Origin: Hexactinellida sp. DTS-2022
Taxonomy: Eukaryota; Porifera; Hexactinellida
Direction of reading: 5' to 3'
NCBI GenBank assembly: GCA_028753945.1
Contig: JAPNXP010000010.1
Span: 1,305,042 to 1,369,041, forward strand
DNA: 64,000 nucleotides
Shown: one piece after another, positions 43,781 to 55,289 of the stretch
Layout: each line of letters opens with the position of its first letter
Position numbering within the stretch: position 1 is the first letter of the stretch
Position numbers and translations under genes: made by a program
The notes under the pieces: generated by a model
The model's database searches: none
Told to the model about the DNA's origin: nothing
The model's input: only the letters and a program-made list of their open reading frames with translations

Positions 43781-44340
43781 ATAATAAAATCCAAAATTGC
43801 AGCTGTGCCGACGCATTTCCCTTTGGTGCCACTATCCTTTAGTGGATACAGGTTGTGTAATTGATAGTGCCTCCAAGGAAATGCTGTCGGCACAGCTGCA
43901 ATTTTGGATTTTGTTCGCCATCTCATCATCACTATGAAGGTGTTAAATTATTTCAAAAAGGTATTTCAGAAGGCAACGACCCTTAGAGTGGTGGAAGTTT
44001 CCATTTAGCTCACTTCATTTAGAGCTATTCAAGTTTCAGTAGAATATAGTAGGGGATGAGTCATCATTTTTTATGTGCGTGTTGGGTGGTCACCCAACAC
44101 CAAATAACCCATTCAAATTATATAATTCACAAAATAGTAAATAATTTTTTGACGATGTCATCATCACCTCAGGGTGTCAAGACCCATTTGTATAGGTGGT
44201 ACGTGGCATAAAGATCAATTGATAAATTGAAAGTTTGTTTCTATCTTGTATCATCTCTGAGATTAATGCCATTTAACAAATTGAATTTTCGAGCACGATT
44301 TATTGTTCTTTTTCTAACATCAAACAGGTGTAAAAAAAGT
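43781..44340 (+). repeat. Family A copy
   Basis: Hairpin at 43785-43914, with both arms carrying the same shortened form (GCATTTCC on the left, GGAAATGC on the right). It is followed by the usual AACGACCCTTAGAGTGGTGG and TCATCATCACCTC text. It ends near 44340, where the hAT transposase remnant begins. Confidence 0.8.
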
Positions 44341-45884
44341 GTGGAAAGAAAAGGAAAATTGATAGTGAATGTCAAGTTTTCAAATCCTCATGGACATTCG
44401 ACTTTTTCGTTGTAAAACACAACGCGGGCTTATTGTGCTTGATATGTCAGGAGAAGATAGCTGTATTTAAAGAATTTAATGTCAAACGACACTATTCTAC
44501 TAAGCATGCAGATAAATTTGACAAGCTTACAGAGCAGGTGAGAATCGATCGGGTGAATCTGTCGAAAAATAGCATAATCAGTCAACAATCTTTCTTCAAA
44601 GCTGTTAAATTAAGTTCTGAGCAATCAACTAAGATCAGCTTTCTAATAACAGAAGCGATAGCCAAGAGTGGAAAACAATTATCTGAAAGGGAATTTGTAA
44701 AAGGCTGCTTAGACATATTTGCATCTGTGGCATGCCCAGATAAGAAGTCAATAGTAGAGAGCACCAGTCTTTCACACTAAACTGTTGTTGCTAGAAGAAT
44801 AGATGATCTATCATCCAACATCGAATTTTCACTAATTAAACGGCTCAATGCATGCAAATTTTACAGCATAGCCCTTGATGAAAGTACCGTGCTAAGCGAT
44901 ACAGCTCAATTGGCAATTTTTGTACGAGGTGTCACAAAAAACTTTGAAGTAATCGAGGAACTGCTCGACTTATGTCTAATGAAAGACACAACCACCGGAC
45001 AAGATATTTTCAATGAAGTAAAACGTGTCTTCAAGAAATTCAACCTTGCAGATGATAAATTAATTAACTGGTCTAACAACTGATGGAGTCCCTGCTATGA
45101 CAGGAAAGCATAAAGGCTTTGTTAGCCTAATGCTCAAATCAATGCCCTTTCCTGTCATGGCATACTATTGCATTATTCATCAAGAACAACTTTGTGCCAT
45201 GACCTTAAAATGAAACATGTGATGGAAAATGTTGTCAATACAGTCAATTTCATAAGGTCGAAGGGACTCAATCACAGACAATTCCAAGCGTTTCTTGCAA
45301 GGTAGGATCAGATAGTAACGATGTTATTTACTTTAGCCAAGTTCGCTGGCTCAGTAGAGCGTCTACTCTAGCCAGATACTGGTCACTATTTGAAGAAATA
45401 AAAACATTCATGACTATCAAAGCAAGAGATGTAAGCTTTCTGGATGATGATCAGTGGTTGAATGATCTCGCATTCCTAGTTGACATAACTAAGTATTTCA
45501 TGGATTTAAATCTAAAACTGCAAGGAAAAATCAATTCTTTAATAACCTGTATGAGCATGTCAAAGCGTTCATTAACAAGTTACAATTATTTCATCAACAA
45601 TTATCTTGAAAAAGGTTGTACATTTCTCAACCTTATCTACAAGAAAAAGTGAAACAGTGAACCATGTTAAGTATTCAGCACTGATCAACAACTTAATGAA
45701 TGAATTTGAACGAAGATTTTAGGACTTTAGTGACAGATAAAATGAAATGATGTTGTTTGCAGATCCGTTTGGAACTGATGACACTAATGCTCCTGATATG
45801 TTCCAACTAGAACTAATTGAAATCCAAAATAGTTCTGAGAAAAAGGGAGCTTCTGCAGATACTTGTGACATTTTATGGTAAATA

Positions 45885-46936
45885 CAGGGAATTAAAGGTT
45901 CACGAACGGACAGAATTGACGCAATTCAGTTCATCTTAAATTGACGCACGTTCAGTTCGTTCAAGTTCACCTCCTAACTTTAGCTCCACCAGCGTTCGTT
46001 CAGTTCGTTCACGGGCTAACTCGCGTTCGTTCAATCCGTTCAATCCGTTCGATCCTACAAGCTGTTATTGGAGTTCAGGTTAAGAAGCTAGAATCTAAGC
46101 TAAGAGTCATGAGTCCACTAGGGATGTCCGGAATTAGCACTTTTGCAGTCACCTACAGTGTTCGGAAAAACCGCCCTTTTCTAGAAAAGACCGAGGCAGG
46201 TGGAAAAAACCGCCCTTTTCTGGACTTTTCTGCCTTTTTCTATTTACTGGCCTCGCATGATTAATATATTTCGGTGACAGAGCGGATACTATTTTACTGT
46301 CTATAGTAAGTAAATGCTTATTCCACAATTCTATATCTTTCACACGCTTAGATTACTTTTAAATGATTATTTGGTATCGAAGAATTCCTACATACCCACT
46401 TATCAGCGTTCACCTAGCACATTTGGTACTTCGTATTATAAAAAATACCATATACGTATATCAGTGTATTCAGTGGTAAATCCACTAACCTTAGTTTAAC
46501 ATTAGGGACCCACTCTCAATAGTCCTAAATTAACAATCGTTGCACTAGAAGTGTAGAATCTCTTTAGAAAATCTGTCTCTTGCAAATAGCTGACCATAAA
46601 TGGGCATGCAGTGTTGCCATATATGGTCATAAGTGTTTTTTTCCAAATTTACTGCCCTTTTCCGGAGTGGAAAAACCGGTTTTTTCCGGGGTGGTCTTTT
46701 CTGGCAAACACTGGACTCACCTATTATATTTAATGGATCTATATGTATAATTTATCTTTATTTAGTTTAGTTCTTTCAGTTCAGTTCGTTCAATCCCTTC
46801 AATTCAGTTCGTTCAATTGCCGTTCGGAAACCGTTGGGGTTCGTTCAGTTCGTTAACCGTGAATCCCTTAAATGCCCTGCGTTCAGTTCGTTCAGTTCAA
46901 GTTCAATAAGTTCGTTCGTGAACCTTTCATTCCCTG
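45885..46936. mobile_element. hAT-type GAACGAACT element (1052 bp) in the transposase
   Basis: Ends CAGGGAATTAAAGGTTCACG and, inverted, CAGGGAATGAAAGGTTCACG. Exact 8-base duplication GGTAAATA at 45877-45884 and 46937-46944. Same family as 18375-18924, in reverse. It holds a further insertion at 46156-46713. Confidence 0.95.
46156..46713. mobile_element. hAT-type element nested in a hAT-type element (558 bp)
   Basis: Comparison with the empty copy at 18375-18924 shows the insertion point precisely. The inner ends are CAGTGTTCGGAAAAACC and CTGGCAAACACTG, with repeated AAAACCGCCCTTTTCT motifs. The flanks GTCACCTA and CTCACCTA form a near-perfect duplication displaced by two bases. Confidence 0.8.
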
Positions 46937-47115
46937 GGTAAATATGTTCAATCAGATCTATTTCCTAATGTATCGCAACACGCCCTTAAATTTAATTCCT
47001 TATTTGGTGGCACAAATTCCTGTGAACAGCTTTTCTCATTGATGAAAAATGTCAAAAGCAAATCTAGATCACTCCTAACAGACAATCATCTATCAGGAAT
47101 CTTACGGATTGCGTC

Positions 47116-47764
47116 CGATGGCGTAGCTAGGGTTTCGGGGGCCCCGGTTCAAATGTTGTGCCGGGGCCCCTGGCCCCAATGGAGTAGTATATTTTAAGGA
47201 GGTTCGCGGCATGCATCTGGGTAAATCTGGGTTCGGAAATGGCATTTCCCACATTTTGACGAAGTAGATTGAAGTATATCTGCATATGGAGAATTTTGGA
47301 ACATTTGCATACCTGCCTACAGCCAATCGTACAGGGATTTGAACCATTTTGGATGTTTTGTACAGGCGTACAGGGATTTTTAATTTACTAATTATGTTTC
47401 AAATAATGCCTAAAATGTCTACAGTCATGATAGTATATTCTGCATTGACCACACAAAGGCACAAGTTGGTTTATATATTTATTCAAGCGTACAGGGATTC
47501 ACTGTACAGTATATAATTCAATGCTTTTTCGTTTCCAAAGTGTTATTTTTATATGTTAGTGTACAGTAATCCCTGGACGAGCGTGCGCAGCGAGCGAGAA
47601 AATTTTTTGGAGGTGTATAGGGATTTTGGCCAATGAACAGGGGAAATTGGAGCCCTGTACAGGGATATGACACAAATAGGTTGGCAGGTATACCTTTGGG
47701 GGCCCCGAGACATCGGGGGCCCTGGTTCAATGAACCGCCTGAACCGCCTATTGCTACGCTACTG
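47116..47764. mobile_element. hAT-type element in the transposase C-terminus (649 bp)
   Basis: Ends CGATGGCGTAGCTAGG and, inverted, CAGTAGCGTAGCAATAGG, close to the common hAT form CAGTGGCGTAGC. Exact 8-base duplication ATTGCGTC at 47108-47115 and 47765-47772. It contains a GTACAGGG element. Confidence 0.95.
47310..47690. mobile_element. GTACAGGGAT-repeat element, second copy
   Basis: Begins CATACCTGCCTACAGCCAAT and ends GGTTGGCAGGTA. The inner text matches 30085-30535, including ATAGGGATTTTGGCC and GGAAATTGGAGCCCTGTAC. The flanks match only imperfectly (AACATTTG against TACCTTTG). Confidence 0.7.
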
Positions 47765-47836
47765 ATTGCGTCATCAAATATACGAGCAGACATTGACTAT
47801 TTGTGCAAACTTAAACAATGTCAAATATCGCATTAG

Positions 47837-48040
47837 ATTAGTTTTTTATAATTAAATATAATATGTAGTGATCTTCTTAAGTGTCTCATATATGATCTTC
47901 CGGACCGCGTTAAACGCCATTCCCAAATAAATGTCAGTCATCATGCTACCTTGGCATGTCTAAGGTCGTGCGGTCCTCAGGTAGCTCAAGGATCCCTTAA
48001 TGGGCCCGCGAACCAAAAAGGTTGGACATGCCTGCCCTAG
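47837..48040 (+). mobile_element. hAT 3' untranslated part and right terminus
   Basis: After the transposase stop, the text runs to GGGCCCGCGAACCAAAAAGG and TTGGACATGCCTGCCCTA. This is the complement of the Charlie-type end CAGGGCAGGCATGTCCAACC. The left terminus of the same element was not found beyond 44347. Confidence 0.7.
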
Positions 48041-48351
48041 AGAATAGTATAAATACCTGTAATCAAACGCAGCCATGTAGTTGGAAATAATTTCTCGAGA
48101 AGTGATGGATTTTAAATTAGATTTGTATGTATGGGTGTGTTCTAGAATCTATTCAGAAAGAAAAATCTTTTAACATGTTTCGGCAGTATTTTTTGTTATT
48201 TATTAAAACTAAATCATAATGTAATGACAAGAAAAGTAGTTAACATTTTTGTTATTATTAAGACAACTTTTAAATTTGTTTTAAGATATGCAAAGAATCA
48301 TTAAAAAATGTTCTCTTATCTCGGCACATAGAAAATTATGGAATTAAATAT
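48041..48351. other. Unassigned AT-rich stretch
   Basis: No gene or repeat recognised. Confidence 0.4.
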
Positions 48352-48510
48352 AGTAAACATCCGTTAATTCGAATATTCGCTGATTCGATCAAATGTATTT
48401 TTCCTTTGGAAGCCCCTCTCATACAAATCTGTTTGATAATTCGAACATTTACTACATTCGACCAATTTTTTTTTCCTTGAGAGTTCGAATTAATGGATGT
48501 TGAGTGTACT
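48352..48510. mobile_element. pogo-type miniature (about 159 bp)
   Basis: AGTAAACATCCGTTAATTCG on the left pairs with CGAATTAATGGATGTTGAG on the right. Inner TTCGAA motifs are also inverted. The left end has a small deletion relative to the right. Confidence 0.7.
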
Positions 48511-48659
48511 TTCAGACATAAAAAGCGAAATAATTGCAAAAGGAATGTACATATGTAATACTTACGTTAAAAGAGTATTAGTTAGGAAATAATATAATAA
48601 TAGTTATTCTTTAAAATATTGAACTAAATATAGTAGTAGATCTATCTCATAGGCGCGCA

Positions 48660-49824
48660 CAGTGGGAATTTAAGGGGAAATAGGGTAAAATTGTTATTCT
48701 CTTGAAACTTGAATTCGTGGTTACCACTGAATTCAGAATATCAAATAACCTACTAATGCATAATTTCATTCTGATCTAAGAAATATTTTGGTTGTTATGA
48801 CCATTCAAAGTATTAGATTTTTGACAATTGGAATTTCTATTTTGCGGTTATAGAAAGTTACTAATGCTTCATTGCAGATTTTGAGAACACTGTTCTTGAG
48901 AATGACTTCTCTTTTGAATATTCTGATATACATGGTTTAATTATATATATTAGATATCATAATAACAGTTGAGTATAAATTGATTATGGGATGTGGCTAA
49001 CGGAAGATATACGATTCGGACAATAAATTCTTGCTTAGTCCCCCTCCTTCAAGGTGATGGGAAATATCGTGTCCAGGTTTATGGGTTTTTTTTAGTGTTT
49101 TTAATATAAAGTAGACATATTTAACTTCAATATAAACCAAATTCCAGATTCCCAAAAATTTGCCCACAGATATTTTCTTTTAATAGTAATTAATTTATTA
49201 AGATATGGGATTCAAGTACAAATTATACTCCTTCAATTAAAATTATTTCTTATGCATAACAAGGAAGCTTTTGAATTTCTTAAATCGAATCCAGTGAGTT
49301 ATGGATTACAATGAATTGGAATCTGACTAATATCAATCAATTCGGTGTCAATTTGATGAATTAAAGTTTAGCAGAGAGCTGAACTGTCGGCAAATTAGTG
49401 GAAACATACTTTTTACATACTGAGATCTCAACAATATTGTCAAAACTAGGTTCTACTAGCTCTAAAACCTAGGTGATGTAATATTCTTATAAAATAGTTT
49501 CTAAATGCGCGAAAAGGTGCGACGTAGATTACTTAATAACTTTGAACCATATATATTAGGATTTTTGAAAAAATTATCCTTGTTCAAGAAATATAATCAA
49601 TAATCATGGGTGAACAATAAAAAATTTGTTAACAAACCTAAAGTATAATCTATGACAGAATTAACATGAATTGTCTAGAACTACGTTTAGGAGACTACGT
49701 ACATCATTTTTAATAATGCCATTCAGTTTGCAGCTACCGATAACCTATATGTCAATAATACTTCATTAGAGTCTATCTAGCATAGTTTTCCTATTTCCCC
49801 TTACACCCCTGAAAATTCCCACTG
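48660..49824. mobile_element. Non-autonomous element, CAGTGGGAATTT ends (1165 bp)
   Basis: Inverted ends CAGTGGGAATTT followed by GGGGAAATAGG, matched by CCTATTTCCCC ... AAATTCCCACTG. The flanks AGGCGCGCAC and AGGCGTAGCAC look like a diverged 8 to 10 base duplication. The body is AT-rich and without genes. Probably hAT-type, inserted in the left end of the next element. Confidence 0.65.
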
Positions 49825-49825
49825 T

Positions 49826-49970
49826 GAGGCGTAGCACGCGGTCTGGCTGGTCCGGCCATGGCCGGACCAGTTTTCATTTATTATACTATATTATATAGGA
49901 GGGTCCGGTTTTGGCCGGATCACTTTAACTGTTTAGCCGGAGAGTTTTCAGAGCCGTGCGACGCCCGTTT
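49826..49970. mobile_element. Miniature with GGTCCGGCC palindrome
   Basis: The left end AGGCGTAGCACGCGGTCTGG pairs loosely with the inverted right end GGGCGTCGCACGGCTCTGA. Inside is the palindrome CTGGTCCGGCCATGGCCGGA followed by CCAG. Its ends suggest a worn hAT-type miniature. Confidence 0.6.
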
Positions 49971-50130
49971 ATCTATCAATAAGAGTTGAAAAGAAATGAT
50001 TGGTGTAACGAGGGTTCTGCCATTGACGAAAATGTAAGGTTCGCAAATTGATCAACTTAGCATATTTAAGCTTGGAAATTTAAATAGGCATCTCCATAAG
50101 AGTTATAATTAAACAAATTAGTGAAGGTAA

Positions 50131-51090
50131 ATTAGTAACAAAAAATCCAAAATTGCAGCTATGCCGACAGCATGTTCCTTTGGAGGCACTGTATTTGGTG
50201 CCAGGTTAATTGATCGTGCCTCCAAATTAAAATGCTGTCAGCACAGCTGAAAATTTGAATTTTTTTCGTCATATCATCAACTCCTCAAAGGTGTTAAGCC
50301 CATTTGTTAAGTGGTCATGAGCCACAAGGAACGATTAATAAATTGGGAGTTTGTTTCTATCTTAAACCATATTTGAGATTAATGTCATTCACTAAATATG
50401 TATACATTATCAATTATATATATAAAAAAAGTTAAATATTTCGGCATTATTATACACAGTTAATCTAATAAAGTCTATATAAATTCCTGTATTTATTTTA
50501 GTTAGCTTTAAATCCAATGTACATAAATAATAAATTAAATAGAAGCCAGCTCGAATTCATAAGTTAAATCAAAATAATTATCGAAAGTTGAACCAATAGA
50601 GTAAGATTTAACTTGTTGAATTAATATAATTATTACAAGTTGAAACAATGGAAATACAGGTAAACCTCCGAAATGCGACACTTTTGGGAGCAGCGCTTGT
50701 GCCGGATATTCGGAGGTTGTCGCATTTCGGAGGTTGCCCCACATGCATTATTTATATTGGAAAGTCAATCGGGAGAATGGTTTTGTGCCGTATTTCAGAG
50801 GTGCCGCTTTTAGAGGTTTACCTGAGATCTAACACTTTTACTTAATCCGAAGTGTGAAGAAACAAACGAGATTGGCACCCAATTATGGCAGAACTTCGGA
50901 CAAATTTAAAATTTGTAACCTGCCAAAAGGTGTAAAATTAAATTCCCTATCCATACATGTAAATTGTACCAATATCACTATTCATTATTTCATGTTATGA
51001 GCTATAATTAGTTTAAATAGGTCTTAAAATTATTCGATCAAAAATCGTAACCCGAAGTGCAAATTAGAGTTTAATTAAAATGTCTGTGAT
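50131..51090 (+). repeat. Family A copy
   Basis: Hairpin at 50139-50268 with mutated right arm. The AATTAAATAGAAGCCAGCTC phrase and GTTGAAACAATGG follow, then text up to CGTAACCCGAAGTGCAAATT. It is interrupted by a pogo-type miniature at 50657-50824. Confidence 0.8.
50657..50824. mobile_element. pogo-type miniature (168 bp)
   Basis: Ends CAGGTAAACCTCCGAAATGC and, inverted, CAGGTAAACCTCTAAAAGCG. TTCGGAGGTTG repeats lie inside. TA precedes the left end and family A continues after it. Confidence 0.8.
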
Positions 51091-52108
51091 TATAATCATG
51101 TCGTTTATTGTTTGAATAAATAACCATATGTGAGGACGGCTAAAGATACAATTTCCGACTTCAACTTCCGTGGTAGATTTCAGCTCGCTTGTTTGTTATG
51201 TGGGTTGATGTGTATATTGATTGTTGTCCTGGTGAAGATATGTCCAATACAGAGGCAGCGCGAGGGTGGGGCCTGTGTCCCACATGAATTTAAGCGTGCC
51301 TCACATCATTAATGTAAGTGTTCCCTAGTTTAATAGCCTGCCCCACCAGTGGCGTCTGGCTAGAGCCGCCACTGGTCCAATGTATCAGAAATAGAACTTC
51401 CTTAAACCATACTGAGATTTTCTCGCCGCCGTTTTATATTTATATTTTAGTTCAATTTTGAGCATGTTTGGTTTAGTCCAGATTAGAAATTGTATTTAGC
51501 TTGGCAGTACATATACAACAATTTAAATTGCGATGAAGAATGCACCTCAAATACATTGTTTACTCACTTATGATGAGCGACATTTAATCAAAATACATTT
51601 TGTAAAATATTTAGCAATTTCGAACTAATGTTGATCAATTGCGTATTCTTAGTTGATCAATTGCAAACCTAAATTTTCGATAAATTGCAGGCGACTCAGA
51701 AAGAAATCTCCAAGTATAGAATTGTATATTATGAGTAAATTACCCATTGTTTCACAGCGGTGAGCTACTAGGGTCGGGATCCCGGGATTGTAAATAACTG
51801 CTCGGGGATTGAGAAACAAATCCCGGGATTGTAAGCCCTGACTATTGTACAATCAACTCCTATTATAGCCCAAGGGATCTTTCACTAACTTCGAATGAGT
51901 AGAGCAATATCCTTTACTCTCAAATAAAATGAATAATTTTTAATAAATAACCACTTAGCCTAACTGATATCAAATCAGAAAGTCTGAAGTATCTATATTT
52001 TCGTCTGAAGTAGCTATAACTAGTACACAATAACCAGATTATGTGCAATGCCATGCACCTAAGGGTAGAAACAGCTCGGCTTTTAACAGCAAGTTTTTTG
52101 ATCGTGCG
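51091..52108. other. Unassigned stretch with small GC palindromes
   Basis: No gene. A compact palindrome, CCAGTGGCGTCTGGC with GCCGCCACTGG, lies at 51349-51375 and looks like two hAT ends brought together by deletion. Another GC patch with repeated TCCCGGGATTGTAA lies at 51775-51835. Confidence 0.45.
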
Positions 52109-52456
52109 CAGGGGCGGCGCCAGCACAGCCCCATTGGGGGGGCGAAAGGGGGGCGGACCAATGCACTGGAGGGGCAAACCCAAAAGTTGTAAACATTCCA
52201 AAATTCACATTCAAACCAAAATCGATATTTTTAAAGACAAACTTAGTTAAATAATCAGTCCGATAATAGTATTCGGTGGGGCATCTCAGCAAAACAGCTA
52301 ACTATGGACTGCCTGTCCAGGGCGTATAGCATTTCCGCATTAACATTAAGTACTCCAATAACAGACAAGCGAATTCCCGCCCCCCCACAGGGGGGGCGAA
52401 TGAAAAGCGCGGGGGGGCGGCCGCGCCCCCGCGCCCCCCCCCTCGCGCCGCCACTG
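52109..52456. mobile_element. hAT-type miniature with G/C runs (348 bp)
   Basis: Ends CAGGGGCGGCGCCAG and, inverted, CAGTGGCGGCGCGAG. Exact 8-base duplication ATCGTGCG at 52101-52108 and 52457-52464. Both sides carry long G or C runs around an AT-rich middle. Confidence 0.95.
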
Positions 52457-53170
52457 ATCGTGCGTATTCTTACATATAAAGAAAAGGAATTTTAAAATTT
52501 ACTATGACAAAAGGCTTGAAAGAAAAATGTCTTGGATGTGAAAGAAGTATGGGAGAGAGAGATTACAAATACAGAGAGGAGTCAAAATGCAGCTAACAGC
52601 TACTAACTTGTTGTGAAGATCAATTTAGAAAAGCTAACGGATGTTGACTTATTCTTATGAACAAACGAGTGCTGTTACTTGCTAATAAATGCTTGTAACA
52701 ACACAGTAAAATTGAAATTTGGAGGGATATAAACTGAATACTTTGGATGCCAATATAATACATTGAAAAAAATTGGTCAATAAAGCCAAGTATAGGGCTT
52801 GGAACATTTGGGTGGAAAAATCCTGCTCCCAATTGACTCGCATCAGGATTGCTTAAAAGTGGTACCTATATTAACCTGTAATCACTTTTTAGTGAGAATT
52901 CAAATTTTATGCTCCCGCATTCAAATGGGGATCCATTTGGATCCCCATGGGAATTCCAACATAAATCCTGTGGGCAGGCCTGGAAAAAGCCGTGAACGCT
53001 GAACGCCGTTCGGGGGCCTGAAGGGTCCGCAGTCTCTAAATCGGGCCCAAATTATTGCAACTTGCATAAAAATTAAAGACCTTCGACATTTAATTTATAC
53101 ATAACGTTACGGTGTACATTGTATGGCGTGGCGTTGTAGCAAAATCGTTTTTGAAAGGTTTGTAACATAT
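52457..53170. other. Unassigned stretch
   Basis: No gene recognised. A short palindrome GGGGATCCATTTGGATCCCC is at 52927-52946. A GC patch at 52975-53045 (GAACGCTGAACGCCGTTCGG) may be a worn miniature. Confidence 0.45.
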
Positions 53171-53994
53171 TTCCTCAAGTAAATAACTTTTCGATAAAAA
53201 TACATCTAAAAAATCTAAAATTAAAGCTGAACAGAGAGCATGTTCTATTGGAGGAACAATATTTGGCTTGCTTATTTGTTTGATTAATAGTGCTGTTGCG
53301 TCTGATTTTAACTCGCGTCTGAATTTAACTCGTTACTATAGCAGTACCATGGATACTTTTTTACCGTCTGAATTTAACTCGTTACTATAGCAGTACCATG
53401 GATACTTTTTTACCGTCTGATTTTAACTCGTTCTTGATTACTTAGTAATACTTTCAGTACATATATTGAGCCTATACGATTCATACAGATCAACATTAAT
53501 TCTTCTCAAAGAATTGATCAACTAACACAGGATGTTTACAATACATTTTCATTCTTGCGTAATTGTAACTCTATTTTAGTTCCAATAATAGGTGTCTATT
53601 ATGAAATTTTCAAAGCTTATTTCCCACTAACAAATTCCTTCGCTTTTCGTTAATGAATATTTTGCAAACAATGATTACAAGCAATTATGAAATCATACTT
53701 TCATTATTCCAGAACGAGTTAAAATCAGACGGTAAAAAAGTATCCATGGTACTGCTATAGTAACGAGTTAAGATCAGACGCGAGTTAAAATCAGACGCAA
53801 CAGTGCCTCCAAAAGAAAATGCTGTCGACAAAGCTGTAATTTAGATTTTTCGTGTCATTATTACCAATGAACGGTCACACATCATGTTTTGAGTTTATTG
53901 AGTTCATTATAATCTCAAATCAATCATAAATGACATGGAACGATCAATCAGATCAATCATTTGACCTTTGCAAATCGATCAACTCAATCATGTA
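53171..53994 (+). repeat. Family A variant with interrupted hairpin
   Basis: The worn hairpin starts near 53208 (AAAAAATCTAAAATTAAAGC). Its right arm follows the insertion (GTGCCTCCAAAAGAAAATGC at 53803). Family A text continues to 53994, where a pogo-type element begins, and again after 57190. Confidence 0.65.
53293..53802. mobile_element. Inverted-repeat element, TGTTGCGTCTGA ends (510 bp)
   Basis: Long inverted ends start TGTTGCGTCTGATTTTAACT. The left end holds a tandem duplication of a unit of about 60 bases containing CGTTACTATAGCAGTACCAT. The right end holds the inverse. GTGC flanks both sides, giving a 4-base duplication. It is inserted in the loop side of a family A hairpin. The superfamily is uncertain. 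Confidence 0.8.
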
Positions 53995-54508
53995 CAGTGG
54001 AACTCGGTTAGTACGTACTCGGGTTAAGACATACTCTCACTAATAAACGATTTTCCTCCTATCTGATCCATTATAAATGATTAGGTTAATAAGTACTCGG
54101 ATAAGACGTACAATTTCTATTCCAAGTAAATAAAATGTATCTAGTTTAATTCGGGATACATACATTTCGTGACCTTAGAATTCGTGACCGACAATTCGTG
54201 ACCAGATATTTCAATGCACGTACATTAGTGACGAAAATTATTTTAAGTTAATCCCCTTCGTACGACTTCCTTTGGGGAAGCTTTGCATTTTTATTAGTTT
54301 TAACCATGAGTTCAAAATGTGCCCCTATGGGGGAACTTATTCGCATCTCCCTCCCCTCCCGATTAAGAAATACAGATCTTACAAATGAAACTTTATTAAT
54401 TAATTGCAGAGGTTCTGGTATTTGTAATACGTGTATATATGTACTTCGTACTATATTTTGAAATTATAAGCAGGCTTTACAAAAGAACCTTTCTTTTTAT
54501 TCAAGATA

Positions 54509-54694
54509 CAGTCAACTCCGCTTAATAGAGCCACCTCGGGACCAGGTTGTTTTGACCCGATTAAGCGGAGAAACCGATTAACCGAAAATATTGTAAGTCA
54601 AACTGTAATTCTGCCTATAAATCCTGTGAAATTTTGACCCGATTAAGCGAAGAAACCGATTATAACCGGTGGCACTATTAAGCGGAGTCGACTG
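54509..54694. mobile_element. pogo-type miniature (186 bp) in MULE
   Basis: Ends CAGTCAACTCCGCTTAATAG and, inverted, CAGTCGACTCCGCTTAATAG. TA duplication on both sides. Same family as 60656-60839 and 35370-35470. Confidence 0.9.
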
Positions 54695-54750
54695 TATAGA
54701 AATATAAAAGTGGATTATGTGTATCCTCTTGTTTGTCCCCAGCAAATATA

Positions 54751-54851
54751 CAGTAGAATCTACTAAATCCGACACAAGTTGGGAATTGGGATAGAAAATA
54801 TGTGTCTGATTAAGGCGAATTCCGGTTTATATGATTACGCAGATTCTACTA
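54751..54851. mobile_element. pogo-type miniature (about 101 bp) in MULE
   Basis: CAGTAGAATCTACTAAATCC on the left pairs with GCAGATTCTACT on the right. TA lies at both sides. The inner GGAATTCGCC region is worn. Confidence 0.7.
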
Positions 54852-55095
54852 TATTTTGAATAGTTGTCCAAATTTAATAAAAGGGAAACACACAACAATT
54901 GTGATTTAATAAAGATGATATAGTAAACTCTGGGTAATAAGTAAACGAATTAGGAAGAATAATTAGTGATTTGTATTGTTTGTTTGAAAATCCACTAGAA
55001 TGTTGACTACATATGAAGTTATTTGAATGAGTTAAAGTATATATCAATAAATAGTTGGATACGTGGGTCATATACTGAGTGAGGAATTTAGTATA

Positions 55096-55282
55096 CAGTA
55101 GAGCCTCTGAACAACGGACTCCTTGGGACCGGAACCGTTGTCCGTTATTTAGAGGTTGTCCGCTATTTAGAGGTTGCTTTTCTATTAGACATATGCTAAA
55201 TAAATAAATCCGTGCCACGAGGGTTGACCGTTATTTAGAGGTTGTCCGCTATTTGGAGTGTCCGTTATGGGAGGCTCCACTG
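55096..55282. mobile_element. pogo-type miniature (187 bp) in MULE
   Basis: Ends CAGTAGAGCCTCTGAACAAC and, inverted, CAGTGGAGCCTCCCATAAC. TA before the left end. GTCCGTTATTTAGAGGTTGT repeats occur three times inside. Confidence 0.8.
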
Positions 55283-55289
55283 CAGTAGC

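Larger units (their letters stand above)
44347..47836 (+). pseudogene. hAT transposase (GTF2IRD2/ZBED type), decayed and interrupted
   Basis: It opens with KKRKIDSECQVFKSSW and a BED zinc finger (CLICQEKIAVFKEFNVKRHY STKH). A TAA breaks the frame at about 44779. TVVARRIDDLSSNI, SIALDEST, DTAQLAIFVRG, DTTTGQDIF and, after a shift near 45065, TTDGVPAMTGKHKGF follow. These are the hallmarks of Charlie-like hAT transposases. The C-terminal dimerisation part (LFGGTNSCEQLFSLMKNVKS, then LTDNHLSGILRIAS) begins after the 45885-46936 insertion. After the 47116-47764 insertion it ends NIRADIDYLCKLKQCQISH at 47836. Multiple frame changes show it is inactive. Confidence 0.9.

Noticed and set aside
51920..52495. 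Overlapping frames on both strands
   Set aside because: They coincide with a hAT-type miniature with G/C runs and an exact duplication.
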